A DNA stretch of 29,113 nucleotides from Zestomicrobium sp964482405. Lineage in GTDB: Archaea; Thermoproteota; Thermoprotei_A; Sulfolobales; NBVN01. Of the stretch, positions 8,746 through 17,200 are shown in pieces. The translations under genes were made by a program, and so were the position numbers. Position 1 is the first letter of the stretch, and each line of letters opens with the position of its first letter. The stretch covers positions 1 to 29,113 of the forward strand of contig CAYZXH010000018.1 in the NCBI GenBank assembly GCA_964482405.1. The letters run 5' to 3'. Under the pieces are notes generated by a model. It had not been told where the DNA came from. It made no database searches and saw only the letters and a program-made list of their open reading frames with translations.

Positions 8746-9163
8746 TAATTAAAACCCACCTCTTCCTACTCTTAAACCATACGTAAATGTAGAGTCTGGG
8801 GAGCAGTAAGTAGACTAGTGCTGGCAGAGAAAGTATTGCTGCTGCCGTGGCGTACTTGATCACGGTTTGCGAGAAAACTATGTTATAGGCCTTAGACTCA
8901 AGCTCACTTAAGTTAGTCTCGATTCTGATCATCAACTCCATCGCTTCTTCAGACCTATTCACTTCAAGAAGTTGCAGAACGTTTTTTAAGACCGTAACAT
9001 ATTGACTCACGTTAATCCCTTTCAAAGCTAAGTCCGCAATCCTACCGTATAAATCAAGAAACTTCTCGTAAGGATCCTCGCATGAGACTATGACTGACTG
9101 AAGAACCATACTTGCTAGCAGGGTAAGTAAAACCAGCAATGCGAAGGTCCTCAACGAGTACAT
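8726..9163 (-). CDS. Secreted, C-terminally anchored small helical protein
   Basis: A 145-residue protein with a signal-peptide-like N-terminus (hydrophobic residues 8-26), a helical and probably coiled-coil middle (about 30-100), a membrane helix (about 105-128) and a strongly basic tail. It was not recognised as a known family. It is the first gene of the leftward surface operon, just downstream of the divergent promoter region shared with the GT2 gene. A helix plus basic C-terminus is also the layout of archaeosortase substrates, but no conserved tripartite sorting motif was recognised, so it is more likely a system component. Confidence 0.72.
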   Translation of the reverse strand: MYSLRTFALLVLLTLLASMVLQSVIVSCEDPYEKFLDLYGRIADLALKGINVSQYVTVLKNVLQLLEVNRSEEAMELMIRIETNLSELESKAYNIVFSQTVIKYATAAAILSLPALVYLLLPRLYIYVWFKSRKRWVLINERSKR

Positions 9164-9205
9164 TCCGCATCATCTAATTTATTACCTAAAATTTTATTAT
9201 ATTTA
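9164..9205. promoter_or_regulatory. Divergent promoter region between surface operon and GT2 gene
   Basis: This 42-nt AT-rich gap separates the divergent gene starts. The stretch around 9181-9205 carries TATA-like AT runs readable on both strands. It is short enough that the two transcription units probably share regulation. Confidence 0.5.
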
Positions 9206-10159
9206 TTGGTGTTAGGGACGTCCTATGACGACCTAACAATAATTATACCAACTCTTAACGAAGCTGAGAGCATAGGTTTAGTTCTAGATGAGTTATTCTC
9301 AGTAGGCATTCCGCCAGACAAGGTATTAGTTGTTGACGGTTACAGTGATGACGGGACACGCGAAATAGCTGAAAGCAAGGGCGTGAGAGTGGTCTTGCAG
9401 GAAGGGTCTGGTAAAGCAGACGCTATCAAAACAGGCTCTAAGCTCGTTAAGACTGCCTACGTCTTAGTGATGGACGGGGATTACACGTATCCGGCCATGC
9501 ACGTGCCTGAGCTCCACAATAAGATTCGTGAAGGTTATGATCTAGTCTTGGGTTGCAGGAGGTACGTGGAGAAAGGGGCTGTAAACCCTTTATTTAAGTT
9601 TGGGAATAGAATGATAACGATGTTCGTTAACATTCTCTACGGTACTGAGGTTTCCGACGTCTTAACAGGTATGTACATAACTAGATCAAGCATTCTGAGG
9701 GAAATCTTTTATGAGGCGAGGGACTTCAGCGTAGAGATAGAGATTTTCTCACACGTGGCTAACACGTCAGGTAAGATTTCTGAGATCCCTATTAAGTATA
9801 GGAGGAGGAGAGGTATCAAAAAACTAAGAGTTTCACATGGCTTCAAGATAACCTGGGATTTAATTAGATTGACTTGGAGGTATAACCCTAGCTACTTAAT
9901 ATTCTTGTTGGGTGCTACACTCCTAATTCCGGGACTCACCCTAGGAACCTACGTCGCTTATCACTACTTCTTCACGGGGATTAAATACTATCTTAAAGGA
10001 TTAGTAGCGATACTATTAACCCTAACAGGTTTCCAATCCTTATTAATGGCTATAATGTCCGTCTACACGAAGAGAATGGAGATGAGGACGTTACATAAGA
10101 TTAACGAGTTAAAGACATGTATTGATGAATTGAGAACAAGTCTTGAAAAACCTAGGTAA
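9206..10159 (+). CDS. Dolichol-phosphate-sugar synthase-like GT2 glycosyltransferase
   Basis: GT-A fold family 2 glycosyltransferase, likely transferring a sugar from a nucleotide donor to a polyprenyl (dolichol) phosphate on the cytoplasmic membrane face. The N-terminal domain shows IIIPTLNEAESI (13-24), VVDGYSDDGT (42-51) and the metal-binding DGD (90-92) in VMDGDYTYP. Two membrane helices follow at about 232-257 and 266-288. This matches archaeal AglJ/AglD/DPM1-like enzymes of N-glycosylation. Start is TTG at 9206 or GTG at 9209; no Shine-Dalgarno site is seen. The divergent arrangement with the archaeosortase operon suggests a shared role in surface glycoprotein production. Confidence 0.88.
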   Translation: MVLGTSYDDLTIIIPTLNEAESIGLVLDELFSVGIPPDKVLVVDGYSDDGTREIAESKGVRVVLQEGSGKADAIKTGSKLVKTAYVLVMDGDYTYPAMHVPELHNKIREGYDLVLGCRRYVEKGAVNPLFKFGNRMITMFVNILYGTEVSDVLTGMYITRSSILREIFYEARDFSVEIEIFSHVANTSGKISEIPIKYRRRRGIKKLRVSHGFKITWDLIRLTWRYNPSYLIFLLGATLLIPGLTLGTYVAYHYFFTGIKYYLKGLVAILLTLTGFQSLLMAIMSVYTKRMEMRTLHKINELKTCIDELRTSLEKPR

Positions 10160-10169
10160 GGAGGCTGTC

Positions 10170-10487
10170 CTAAGTCTTCCCCTCAGAACTCTCTGTGCTA
10201 GTTACACCCTTCTCAGTAACTTCACTCTCAAGCTTCTTTAACTCTGCCTCTATCTCCTTCTCTATCTCTTCTATAGGCTTCGGCGGAGGTGTCGTAGCTA
10301 GCGTATACCCGATCCAAGCAAGGATACCGAAGACCCCGGCCACCGCTACAAACCCCGTAATCTGTAGAATCAGCAAAGAGTACTCACTCATGAAAACTAA
10401 CCACCCGTAAACTATTATCACGACCGCGGAAACTACGAGGAGTAGGTACCCTATTACTTGATCCCTACTCAATAGACCACCTCTCAA
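10170..10487 (-). CDS. Small membrane protein with charged C-terminal helix
   Basis: A 105-residue protein with two membrane helices (about 12-32 and 38-62) and a cytoplasmic acidic/basic helical tail (PIEEIEKEIEAELKKLESEV), probably a coiled coil. Not recognised beyond being a conserved-looking archaeal hypothetical. A TTG at 10487 and a second TTG at 10472 are both possible starts; the second has AGGTGG about 5 nt upstream. A TATA-like TTTATATAAG (minus strand) lies at 10504-10513. Convergent with the GT2 gene. Confidence 0.75.
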   Translation of the reverse strand: MRGGLLSRDQVIGYLLLVVSAVVIIVYGWLVFMSEYSLLILQITGFVAVAGVFGILAWIGYTLATTPPPKPIEEIEKEIEAELKKLESEVTEKGVTSTESSEGKT

Positions 10488-10503
10488 TAATATGTTTGAG
10501 ATA

Positions 10504-10513
10504 ACTTATATAA
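10504..10513 (-). promoter_or_regulatory. TATA-like box for the small membrane protein gene
   Basis: Minus-strand TTTATATAAG is centred about 21-36 nt upstream of the two candidate starts, consistent with an archaeal core promoter. Confidence 0.5.
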
Positions 10514-10528
10514 ATCTGACCTCCTCCC

Positions 10529-10542
10529 CGCCTTTAAAGGCG
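10529..10542. repeat. Perfect 14-bp palindrome at the left end of the TnpB element
   Basis: CGCCTTTAAAGGCG is a perfect palindrome, flanked by CCTCCC on the left and AGGCTTTC on the right. Archaeal IS200/IS605 elements commonly carry such GC-rich imperfect hairpins at their ends. Confidence 0.65.
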
Positions 10543-10598
10543 AGGCTTTCGGTCACGCCGAAATCGCTTAGATACATGCCTTCTGTTGCTGTTTTTGA

Positions 10599-11588
10599 TT
10601 TCATGTAATCTGGGAGAACATCGAGTGGGGGTACGCGTTCCCGAAGGTAGGGAAGAAGGGTAGAAAGCTGAAGATCACTACATCACACAAGGTTAGAGTC
10701 CCAGAACTACCTAGTAGTAACGCCTTCAAGAAGGTGCTGAGAGATGAACTATTGAGAGACTGTCCATACGCTACGTACTGGGTTGACGCCGTAATCAGGA
10801 CAGCGTACTCGATTACGGATTCGTGGAGGAAGAGGTACGTTAAGGGAAGAGCGAGGAAGATCAAGCCGAGAGTTAAGAGGAGATTCACTAAATGCAAGAT
10901 AACACTAATAAGAATAAACTACGAAAGAAAAATCATTAAGATCACGATCAAGCCTGAAGAGCACTTGGAGGTCTCGTGGGATAAAAAGTGGTTCACCAGA
11001 AGAGTTGAGGACTGGAGATTGGGCGAGGTCGTGCTAAAGGACGATAGGGACTCTAACGAGCTATCCCTAGACGGGTTCTCCCCGATAACTGGGTTCGTGA
11101 AAGTCAATTTGAGACCACTCCAGAGCATGAAAATCGTCTACGAGAAGAAGGCAACCGCTCAGAGCGAGAACAAGAGGGAAATATATGAGAAGTAGTTAAG
11201 AGAGAACACAACAGGGGAAGAGACTTCATTAACAAGCTTACTAAAGGGCTGGCAACGCTATTTCCAAACACCGTGCACGTCTTCGAAGACCTAGAGAAGG
11301 AGGGCTTAGTTAGCAAGAAGAAGACTTCGAAGCCTAGAAGGAAGAGAAACGCTAGAACCCCATGGAAACTCATATAGAGGAAGATCTCCGAGAAGACGGT
11401 CGTAGTCAAGGTCTCGCCGAAGAATGCCTCCCCCGAACCTGCCCGCGATGCGGGTTTGTCTCAAAGACCCGAGCGGGCAGGGTATTCAAGTGCCTGAGGT
11501 GCGGGTTCGAGATGATAGGCAGAAGCTCGCGTCAATAAACATATACCTCAGGTATACCAAGATGCGGGGAACTTCCCCACAGCAATGA
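10599..11588 (+). pseudogene. tnpB: tnpB pseudogene, RuvC-I region lost
   Basis: A remnant of an RNA-guided TnpB nuclease gene. The first open stretch (from 10599, no start codon; GTG at 10734) encodes the N-terminal region with DCPYATYWVDAVIRTAYS and TDSWRKRYVKGRARK, which are typical of crenarchaeal TnpB. It stops near 11195. The frame then shifts, and the RuvC-I segment with its catalytic Asp appears deleted. The shifted frame resumes with RDFINKLTKGL and the RuvC-II-like HVFEDLEKEGL, hits a TAG at 11375-11377, shifts again near 11427-11434, and gives an intact zinc ribbon (CPRC, then CLRC). A last shift near 11512 restores the terminal RuvC-III-like QKLASINIYLRY. With at least four lesions the protein cannot be functional. 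Confidence 0.8.
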
Positions 11589-11735
11589 ACCCAACCAGTA
11601 GATGAGGGTCGAGCTGTGGGTTGGGGTCACCCTAAGCGGGCGGAACCCAGTGACATGAGTCCCGATGAAAGAGGGCTCCGAGAGCGATGAAGCCAAGGGC
11701 AGAGACTCATATAAACCCCAATGAAGCCCAGACCC
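11540..11735 (+). ncRNA. Candidate omega RNA / right-end region of the TnpB element
   Basis: The tnpB 3' end and the following 150 nt are rich in pairing: a GGGGAA-C-TTCCCC hairpin at 11566-11578, a CCCAACC segment complementary to GGTTGGG further on, and AGGGT facing ACCCT. This is where TnpB-associated omega RNAs lie. The segment looks better preserved than the protein gene. That it is still transcribed, or used by a TnpB elsewhere in the genome, is inference. Confidence 0.45.
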
Positions 11736-11737
11736 CT

Positions 11738-13099
11738 TTAGAGATCTAGATAATAGTAAAATTCCGTGGGTGATGGGTAAGACTGGAGTAATCTTGATTC
11801 TCTTCTCTTCATTTCGATATAGGTTTCCAAGAGTTCCTTAGGGAATACAGGGCTAAGCCAGTTACTATCTGACTCAAGCTCGTCTAACGCCTCGTCAAGA
11901 TTCCTAGGTAAGCTTATAATACTACTGCGTCTCATTGTTAGTTCCTCATACATGTTTTCCTTAACTGGGTCCCCGGGATCTAGTTTTTTCTTGATGCCGT
12001 CAAGACCTGCTAGAACTATGGCTGTCGTCGCTAGGTAGGGGTTAGCGCTTGGGTCCGGAGGCCTATACTCCACCCTCACAGACTTACTGCACTTCTCGTA
12101 CGCCGGTATCCTTATAGCCACACTCCTATTACCCACCCCCCAAGCTAAGTACGTTGGAGCCTCATAGCCTGGAACAAGCCTCTTGTAGCTGTTAGTTGTG
12201 GGACTGACTATAGCTGATAGCGCTCTACCATGTTCTATTAACCCACCTATGAAATACCTTGCTTCTTGACTTAAGCACGCGTACTCGCCGTTAAGATCAT
12301 AAAATATGTTTTCGCCCCCCTCCCATAAACTTACGTGTACGTGCATGCCGTTACCGTTGTCACCGTAGACGGGTTTAGGCATGAAATTAGCTACGTACCC
12401 CTTCATGGAAGCAAGAGTTCTGGTAACATACTTAACTGTCTGGATAGAGTCAGAGACGTACGTTAAGGAACCACCCTCAAAAGATATCTCATGTTGTGAT
12501 GCCGCGGCGACCTCGTGGTGAAGTGCTTCTACAGCTAAACCAAAGTAATTGATTAAGGTTTCTGCAAGCTCTGTCTTAAAATCAATGAACTTGTCTTTAG
12601 GGTACGTCACGTAATACCCTTCCTTAACCCTATTAACGAATGGGAGATCCTCCCACGACGCTTCAGTACTGCTAATTTCAAAAAATTGTTTTTGAGGACT
12701 TACCCCGACAGTTACTTTATCGAATACGAAGAACTCTAGTTCAGCGGAAACGAAAGGTTTTATATTGGTAGACGTGAGTAGGTCGTCGAGTTTTTCAGCT
12801 ACGTATCTCGGGTCTCTAACAAACCTCTCACTATTGAGGTAGACACGGCAAATAAGTCTACCGACACCATCACTCCAAGGAAGTTTCGCGAATGTCTTAA
12901 TGTCTGGCTTGAGGAGCAGATCACTCTCCTCTATACCAGTAAATCCCTTAACACTACTCCCATCAAGCTTACTAACGAGTTCTTCAAGGGACCTACTACC
13001 GGGTCTAACCCGTACGATGACCTGCCTGAAGAAACCGGCTAGATCCGTGAACTGTAAGCTAGCCCATCTCAGATCTTTAACTTCGACATTATTACTCAT
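11738..13099 (-). CDS. glnA: Glutamine synthetase, type I
   Basis: Catalyses ATP-dependent amidation of glutamate with ammonia. The 453-residue protein shows the conserved class I series: SAELEFFVF with the metal-binding glutamates, HHEVAAASQHEI, NGNGMHVHVSLW, NSYKRLVPGYEAPTYLAWG and the RVEYRPPDPSANPYLA region. Length matches the shorter archaeal/alpha class. I chose the ATG at 13099 because GAGGT lies 8 nt upstream (13108-13112); the open frame reaches 13117. A related gamma-glutamyl-ligase-like paralogue cannot be excluded, because a genome may carry several GS-like genes. Confidence 0.9.
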   Translation of the reverse strand: MSNNVEVKDLRWASLQFTDLAGFFRQVIVRVRPGSRSLEELVSKLDGSSVKGFTGIEESDLLLKPDIKTFAKLPWSDGVGRLICRVYLNSERFVRDPRYVAEKLDDLLTSTNIKPFVSAELEFFVFDKVTVGVSPQKQFFEISSTEASWEDLPFVNRVKEGYYVTYPKDKFIDFKTELAETLINYFGLAVEALHHEVAAASQHEISFEGGSLTYVSDSIQTVKYVTRTLASMKGYVANFMPKPVYGDNGNGMHVHVSLWEGGENIFYDLNGEYACLSQEARYFIGGLIEHGRALSAIVSPTTNSYKRLVPGYEAPTYLAWGVGNRSVAIRIPAYEKCSKSVRVEYRPPDPSANPYLATTAIVLAGLDGIKKKLDPGDPVKENMYEELTMRRSSIISLPRNLDEALDELESDSNWLSPVFPKELLETYIEMKRRESRLLQSYPSPTEFYYYLDL

Positions 13100-13139
13100 T
13101 AAGTGGTACCTCAACAAAAATAATAATAGTTAGACACGC

Positions 13140-13146
13140 ATAAAAA
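13140..13146 (-). promoter_or_regulatory. TATA-like box of glnA
   Basis: Minus-strand TTTTTAT is centred about 26 nt before a start point near 13117, which would leave a short leader containing the GAGGT ribosome site. Confidence 0.45.
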
Positions 13147-13260
13147 CTCTGTTTAGGATAATAAGTTATTCAGTCAATCACGTTATAGAGAAAAAAGAAA
13201 TTCTAAGTCAATGTGTCAAATTAATTGAATAATAGAGTAATATAAAGACTAAACACTGAG

Positions 13261-13318
13261 TCAGGCCACGCTGAGTTCTGATGTATTTCAGTGAAGTACG
13301 CTTTCATCACGTATTCAG
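13261..13318 (-). ncRNA. Candidate C/D box sRNA (2'-O-methylation guide)
   Basis: On the minus strand a perfect C box GTGATGA (13310-13304) is followed by a 12-nt guide, a D' box CTGA (13291-13288), 23 nt containing a degenerate C' ending in GA and a second 12-nt guide, and a D box CTGA (13264-13261). The spacing fits the compact 50-60 nt archaeal C/D box layout. A TATA-like ACTATTTGG (about 13342-13350) lies about 26 nt before the expected 5' end. The C' box is poor, and targets were not identified. Confidence 0.5.
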
Positions 13319-13570
13319 ATCCCGGATTCTTCATCTTCCCAAATAGTTGGTGTTACGCCCGACCCAAAGACTTCTACTCTACAAAGCTTATTAAATATGG
13401 GGGGCGCATAAGCGTGAATAAGAGGAAGTGTTTTAATAAAGAGGTAGTCAATGAAAGTCTTTTAGTGGGTTCTCAGATTTTAATTAATTTTTCTTAGGAC
13501 GTAATAAGCCCACCTTAATATTTCCGTGGTGTGTGAGCGTGGTCACTCTTCAGAAGCTTGCGTGAAAAAG

Positions 13571-13578
13571 TTTTTAAG
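13571..13578 (+). promoter_or_regulatory. TATA box of the peptide/sugar transporter operon
   Basis: TTTTTAAG, preceded by the purine-rich GTGAAAAAG (BRE-like), is centred 26 nt before the GTG at 13601. This is the spacing expected for a leaderless archaeal transcript starting at the initiation codon. Confidence 0.65.
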
Positions 13579-13600
13579 CCCTCAGTGATAACTTCATGCG

Positions 13601-15235
13601 GTGACGCGAAGAGTGCGGAGATATGTTTTCTTAGGGGTACTCACCCTCTTCTTACTTATCATAATAGGCTTCATCACCTATTATTACGTCTTCACTCCCC
13701 CAACAATTAGGCAGAGAGTAGTTGTTTACGCATATAATGACAGGATTACCGGCATAGACCCAAGTATAGAAGACGATACAGGTCTTGTCATCATAGGCTT
13801 GGTTTACGAGCAACTACTCCGTTACAACCCCATCACAAATAAGTTGGAGCCAGTGCTTGCTGTAGCGTGGAATAGCAGTGAAGACGGTGCTGAATGGGTC
13901 TTCCGTCTTAGGGAGGGGGTAGTATTTCATGACGGCACCCCGCTCAACGCTACCGCTGTTAAGCTAAGTATTGAGAGAGCTAGGGACGTGTATAGAGAGA
14001 CGGGTAGGGGTGCTGGCTACATATGGGAAGCCGTGAAGGAAGTAGAAGTTGTTGACGAGTACACCATCAAGATAAAACTTGAGTATCCGCAGAGACTAGA
14101 TCTCCTAGTAGCGGCTACCTACGCCGCTTACATCTTCTCCCCTAAAGCACTCTTATCTAGCGGGGCTTCATCATACCTAGACAAAAAACTTGAGGATTGG
14201 TTTAACAGCGGGAATGAGGCCGGTTCAGGACCTTACATGATAGAGTACTATAGACCGGACTCAGAGGTAAGACTTAAGAAATTTGATAGGTGGTGGGGCT
14301 GGTTCTTAGTAAACAATACTCAAGCCCCTGATTACGTGATCGTGAAGATACTGCCAGACCCTCAATCACAATACAACGGCTTAATCTCCGGCGAGATAGA
14401 CATAGCTTCTAGTGTGCCTAGGGATTACGCGAGCTTGTTATTAAGCAAGGGTTTCAGAGTCTATAATCTGACATCATACCATAACTACCTACTATTCTTC
14501 AACGTCAGGAGATACCCAACAAACATAACTGAGTTTAGGAAAGTGATTGCGTGTTCACTTAATTTAGACGAGGCCGTAAGGCTGGCTATGAAGGGGTTTG
14601 GCCTGAAGGGAAGTGGCATAATACCGCACGGGTTCCCAGGCTTTACTGAAGGACTATATTATGAGTGTGAGTTGAGTGAAGTTATGCGGTACCTTAACGA
14701 GTCAGGCATTCAATTACCGGTTAGGATAGAGCTACTGTATCAGGTAGACTACGAGGAAACAAGAATATTCGCTGAGATGCTGCAGTCAAGACTGAAAGAC
14801 CTAAACATAGACTTAGTTCTTAACCCACAACCCTGGTCTCAACTTAAGGAGATAGCTAAGAGTGTTTGGGATAATCCTGAGGGAGCTCCACACCTAGTGA
14901 TAGCTGATTGGTGGCCCACGATACCGTCACCGTACGACTACCTCTACACGATGTTCCACAGCGATTCAAAAGAATGGAATTTCGCAGGCTACGAGGATGA
15001 AGAATTCGAGGACTTAATAGATCAGGCTTGGGAGTTGGAGGGAACCAATTACTCTGAAGCATTAAATCTTTATAGGGAAGCACAAATGAAGCTTTTCAAT
15101 GAAGTAGTAGGGATTAACTTATGGGATGAGATAAGACCCTTCATTTACAACACTAGGGTAGAGCTACCTGACGAATGTATGAATCCTTTATACATGTATG
15201 TAATATACTTCCAGTATGTGAGAGTGGGAACATAG
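13601..15235 (+). CDS. ABC transporter substrate-binding protein, family 5
   Basis: Extracytoplasmic solute-binding protein of the SBP_bac_5 (DppA/OppA) family, 544 residues. A basic start and a membrane helix (about residues 9-28) anchor it, and VVVYAYNDRITGIDPSIE followed by YEQLLRYNP and WVFRLREGVVFHDGTPLNATAVK are typical family segments. There is no lipobox cysteine, so the helix is probably the anchor. In crenarchaea this family binds peptides or oligosaccharides; the substrate cannot be read from sequence. It heads a five-gene operon with both permeases and both ATPases, and appears to be translated from a leaderless transcript. Confidence 0.93.
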   Translation: MTRRVRRYVFLGVLTLFLLIIIGFITYYYVFTPPTIRQRVVVYAYNDRITGIDPSIEDDTGLVIIGLVYEQLLRYNPITNKLEPVLAVAWNSSEDGAEWVFRLREGVVFHDGTPLNATAVKLSIERARDVYRETGRGAGYIWEAVKEVEVVDEYTIKIKLEYPQRLDLLVAATYAAYIFSPKALLSSGASSYLDKKLEDWFNSGNEAGSGPYMIEYYRPDSEVRLKKFDRWWGWFLVNNTQAPDYVIVKILPDPQSQYNGLISGEIDIASSVPRDYASLLLSKGFRVYNLTSYHNYLLFFNVRRYPTNITEFRKVIACSLNLDEAVRLAMKGFGLKGSGIIPHGFPGFTEGLYYECELSEVMRYLNESGIQLPVRIELLYQVDYEETRIFAEMLQSRLKDLNIDLVLNPQPWSQLKEIAKSVWDNPEGAPHLVIADWWPTIPSPYDYLYTMFHSDSKEWNFAGYEDEEFEDLIDQAWELEGTNYSEALNLYREAQMKLFNEVVGINLWDEIRPFIYNTRVELPDECMNPLYMYVIYFQYVRVGT

Positions 15236-15236
15236 A

Positions 15237-16265
15237 TTGCCCCTCAGCCTAAACTACCTATTGAAGAGGATTGCCTGGATTTTCTTGGTAGTAGTGGGTG
15301 TAGTGATTTTCTCCTACATGGCGATAATCTTATCTCCCGGGGACCCAGCAGTTAAGTGGGCTGGAAACCCGAGAGGACCTAACGCCTCACTAGCCATAGA
15401 GTTAGCTCGTAGGGAGCTAGGATTAGATAAGCCGCTGTTTATTCAGGTGTTTAAATTCATTGCAGACGTCTTCACGGGCAACATAGGGTTAAGTATAGCT
15501 TATAAAATCCCTGTTTTTGACGTCATACTGAGGCGTTTAGTAGCAACGCTAGAGCTCCTCTTCGTAGCTTACTTAATAGCCATACCCTTAGGAGTCTTCC
15601 TAGGGATTAGATCAGCGATCCACAGGAACGGGAGGCTGGACACGGCGTTACAGTCCTTAGGTACGGTACTGGCTAACACACCGACATTCTGGCTTGGGGC
15701 GTGGCTATTCCTCACTCTAGTACTCCTAGGTGCGTACCCGTACGGCAGGGTAGATCCTAAGATAGCTACATCAACAGGCTTCTACCCGATAACAGGGTTT
15801 TACTTGATCGATAGTTTAATCGAGGGTAATCTGCTAGTCTTCACGAACGTCTTAAGTAAGATCATCCCTCCAGCGATAGCCATATCTATCTACCCGCTAG
15901 GAGTATTGATTAGGCTTACGAGAGCTTTAGCTTCTGACGCTCTATTAGAAGACTACATAAGAGCTTCCGTAGCGTGGGGTGTTAGCAGGTCTGTCATAAT
16001 ATGGAAGTATGCTCTGAAAGCTATAACGCCCGGCTTGGTACAGGTTATCGGCTTAGCTTTCGCGTACAGCTTGGTAGACGCCATGGCTGTCGAGTACGTA
16101 GTGTTTGGAAGGGAGGGTCTGGGCAGCTTACTAGTAGACTCACTAAACTATAGTGATTTCAGGTTAGCGATAGGCCTAGTCATAGTCGTCGCAGTGTTTT
16201 ACTTGTTGGTTAACACATTAACAGACATCATACAAGCACTGATAGATCCTAAGGTGAGGTTGTAG
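15237..16265 (+). CDS. ABC transporter permease, DppB type
   Basis: First inner permease of the Dpp/Opp-type importer, 342 residues with six main membrane helices. The N-terminal segment with ILSPGDPAVKWAGNP and RRELGLDKPLFIQ is typical of DppB. The EAA coupling loop reads DYIRASVAWGVSRSVIIWKYALKAI-like, with the ATPase-contacting Gly. Start is TTG one base after the binding-protein stop, with GTGGGA upstream. It is expected to dimerise with the next permease. Confidence 0.93.
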   Translation: MPLSLNYLLKRIAWIFLVVVGVVIFSYMAIILSPGDPAVKWAGNPRGPNASLAIELARRELGLDKPLFIQVFKFIADVFTGNIGLSIAYKIPVFDVILRRLVATLELLFVAYLIAIPLGVFLGIRSAIHRNGRLDTALQSLGTVLANTPTFWLGAWLFLTLVLLGAYPYGRVDPKIATSTGFYPITGFYLIDSLIEGNLLVFTNVLSKIIPPAIAISIYPLGVLIRLTRALASDALLEDYIRASVAWGVSRSVIIWKYALKAITPGLVQVIGLAFAYSLVDAMAVEYVVFGREGLGSLLVDSLNYSDFRLAIGLVIVVAVFYLLVNTLTDIIQALIDPKVRL

Positions 16266-16267
16266 AT

Positions 16268-17200
16268 TTGAGCACTCTGATTAAAGAATTCATGACGTCT
16301 CTTAGGTCTTCCGGTAAGAGGTTCTATGATGATTTATCTAAGAGTTCTAAGAGATACCTTAGGAGAACTAGGTTTAAGGTAGGTCTCGTAATAACGGTGG
16401 TTATATTCTTCCTAGCATTAGCAGGTCCTTGGATAGTTCCCTACCCTGATGAGGGCGAGGGGTACGTACCCCCTGAGGCGTCGCAAAGAGAGAAGCAACC
16501 CCCCAGTCTTAAGTTCTTATTCGGTACTGACACAAGAGGGCGGGACCTATTCTCGAGAGTCATCCTAGGTGCTAGGTCGGCTGTCCTGCAAATAATTACG
16601 GTAATTTCGCTGAGCTTGGTGATAGGTCTAGTCGTAGGCATTCTAGCCGCTTACTTCAGGGGGATTGTTGAGACCGTTCTTAATTACTTGGTTGAGTTAT
16701 TCATCAGCATCCCTGCAGTCATAGTAGCGCTAGTCTTAAGGCTTGCGTTAGGTCCCGGATTACTTACCATAATAACCAGTTTAGTAATTACTTGGTGGTC
16801 TTGGTACGCGCGGGTCACCTACGTCTATGCTAGAAGCGTTATGGAAATGGATTACGTGACGTTAGCTAGGCTCAGCGGGTTAAGCCCTGTGAAGATAATG
16901 AGTAGACACGTCATGAGGAATGTCTTGACGCCGGTCCTAGTTCAGGCAGTGACTGATATGGGTAGCGTGCTCCTAGAAGCGAGCACTATAAACTTCCTCG
17001 GGCTAGGCTTGCCGTTGAACTCGCCTGAGTGGGGAGTGATATTGCTCGAGGGGTTAGGCGTTCTCGAAATCGCGCCTTGGATAAGTGCTTACCCGGGTCT
17101 CTTCCTCCTCATAACCGCGCTGGGTTTCAGTCTAGTCGGTGACACACTACGCGAGGAAATGGATCCGAGACTGAGGAGGAGGTGGAGGCTGTGGTTTTAG
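16268..17200 (+). CDS. ABC transporter permease, DppC type
   Basis: Second permease, 310 residues. It has a basic N-terminus, one helix near 37-56, then the extracellular loop ending in FLFGTDTRGRDLFSRV, the hallmark of DppC/OppC. Further helices follow, with an EAA loop (DYVTLARLSGLSPVKIMSRH). Start TTG at 16268 has a strong GGTGAGGT site about 8 nt upstream, overlapping the end of the DppB gene. Forms the membrane channel with DppB. Confidence 0.93.
   Translation: MSTLIKEFMTSLRSSGKRFYDDLSKSSKRYLRRTRFKVGLVITVVIFFLALAGPWIVPYPDEGEGYVPPEASQREKQPPSLKFLFGTDTRGRDLFSRVILGARSAVLQIITVISLSLVIGLVVGILAAYFRGIVETVLNYLVELFISIPAVIVALVLRLALGPGLLTIITSLVITWWSWYARVTYVYARSVMEMDYVTLARLSGLSPVKIMSRHVMRNVLTPVLVQAVTDMGSVLLEASTINFLGLGLPLNSPEWGVILLEGLGVLEIAPWISAYPGLFLLITALGFSLVGDTLREEMDPRLRRRWRLWF

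Larger units (their letters stand above)
10515..11735 (+). mobile_element. Decayed solo-TnpB element (IS200/IS605 group, no tnpA)
   Basis: The segment holds a left-end hairpin (10529-10542), a broken tnpB reading rightward and a structured, well-preserved 3' region up to the glnA stop side. No tnpA (Y1 transposase) is visible, so it belongs with the IS1341-like TnpB-only elements. Exact ends are not defined, because no direct duplication is expected for this group and no second copy is in the window. It is inserted between the small membrane protein gene and glnA without disrupting either. Confidence 0.7.
13147..13600. other. Gene-poor intergenic region with candidate sRNA and promoter
   Basis: No convincing protein gene lies here. 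A plus-strand open frame at 13291-13497 (68 codons) has no ribosome site, no recognisable motif and overlaps the candidate sRNA on the other strand. The contents I can support are the candidate C/D box sRNA at 13261-13318 (minus) and the transporter promoter at 13571-13578. Confidence 0.5.

Noticed and set aside
10601..10897. Minus-strand hydrophobic open frame at the start of the TnpB remnant
   Set aside because: Antisense to recognisable TnpB sequence; hydrophobicity reflects complementing Lys/Arg-rich codons.
11104..11409. Minus-strand open frame across the TnpB remnant
   Set aside because: Shadow of the TnpB pseudogene on the opposite strand with no motif of its own.
13291..13497. 68-codon plus-strand open frame upstream of the transporter operon
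   Set aside because: No ribosome site, no recognisable motif, odd composition, and it overlaps the candidate C/D box sRNA on the other strand.
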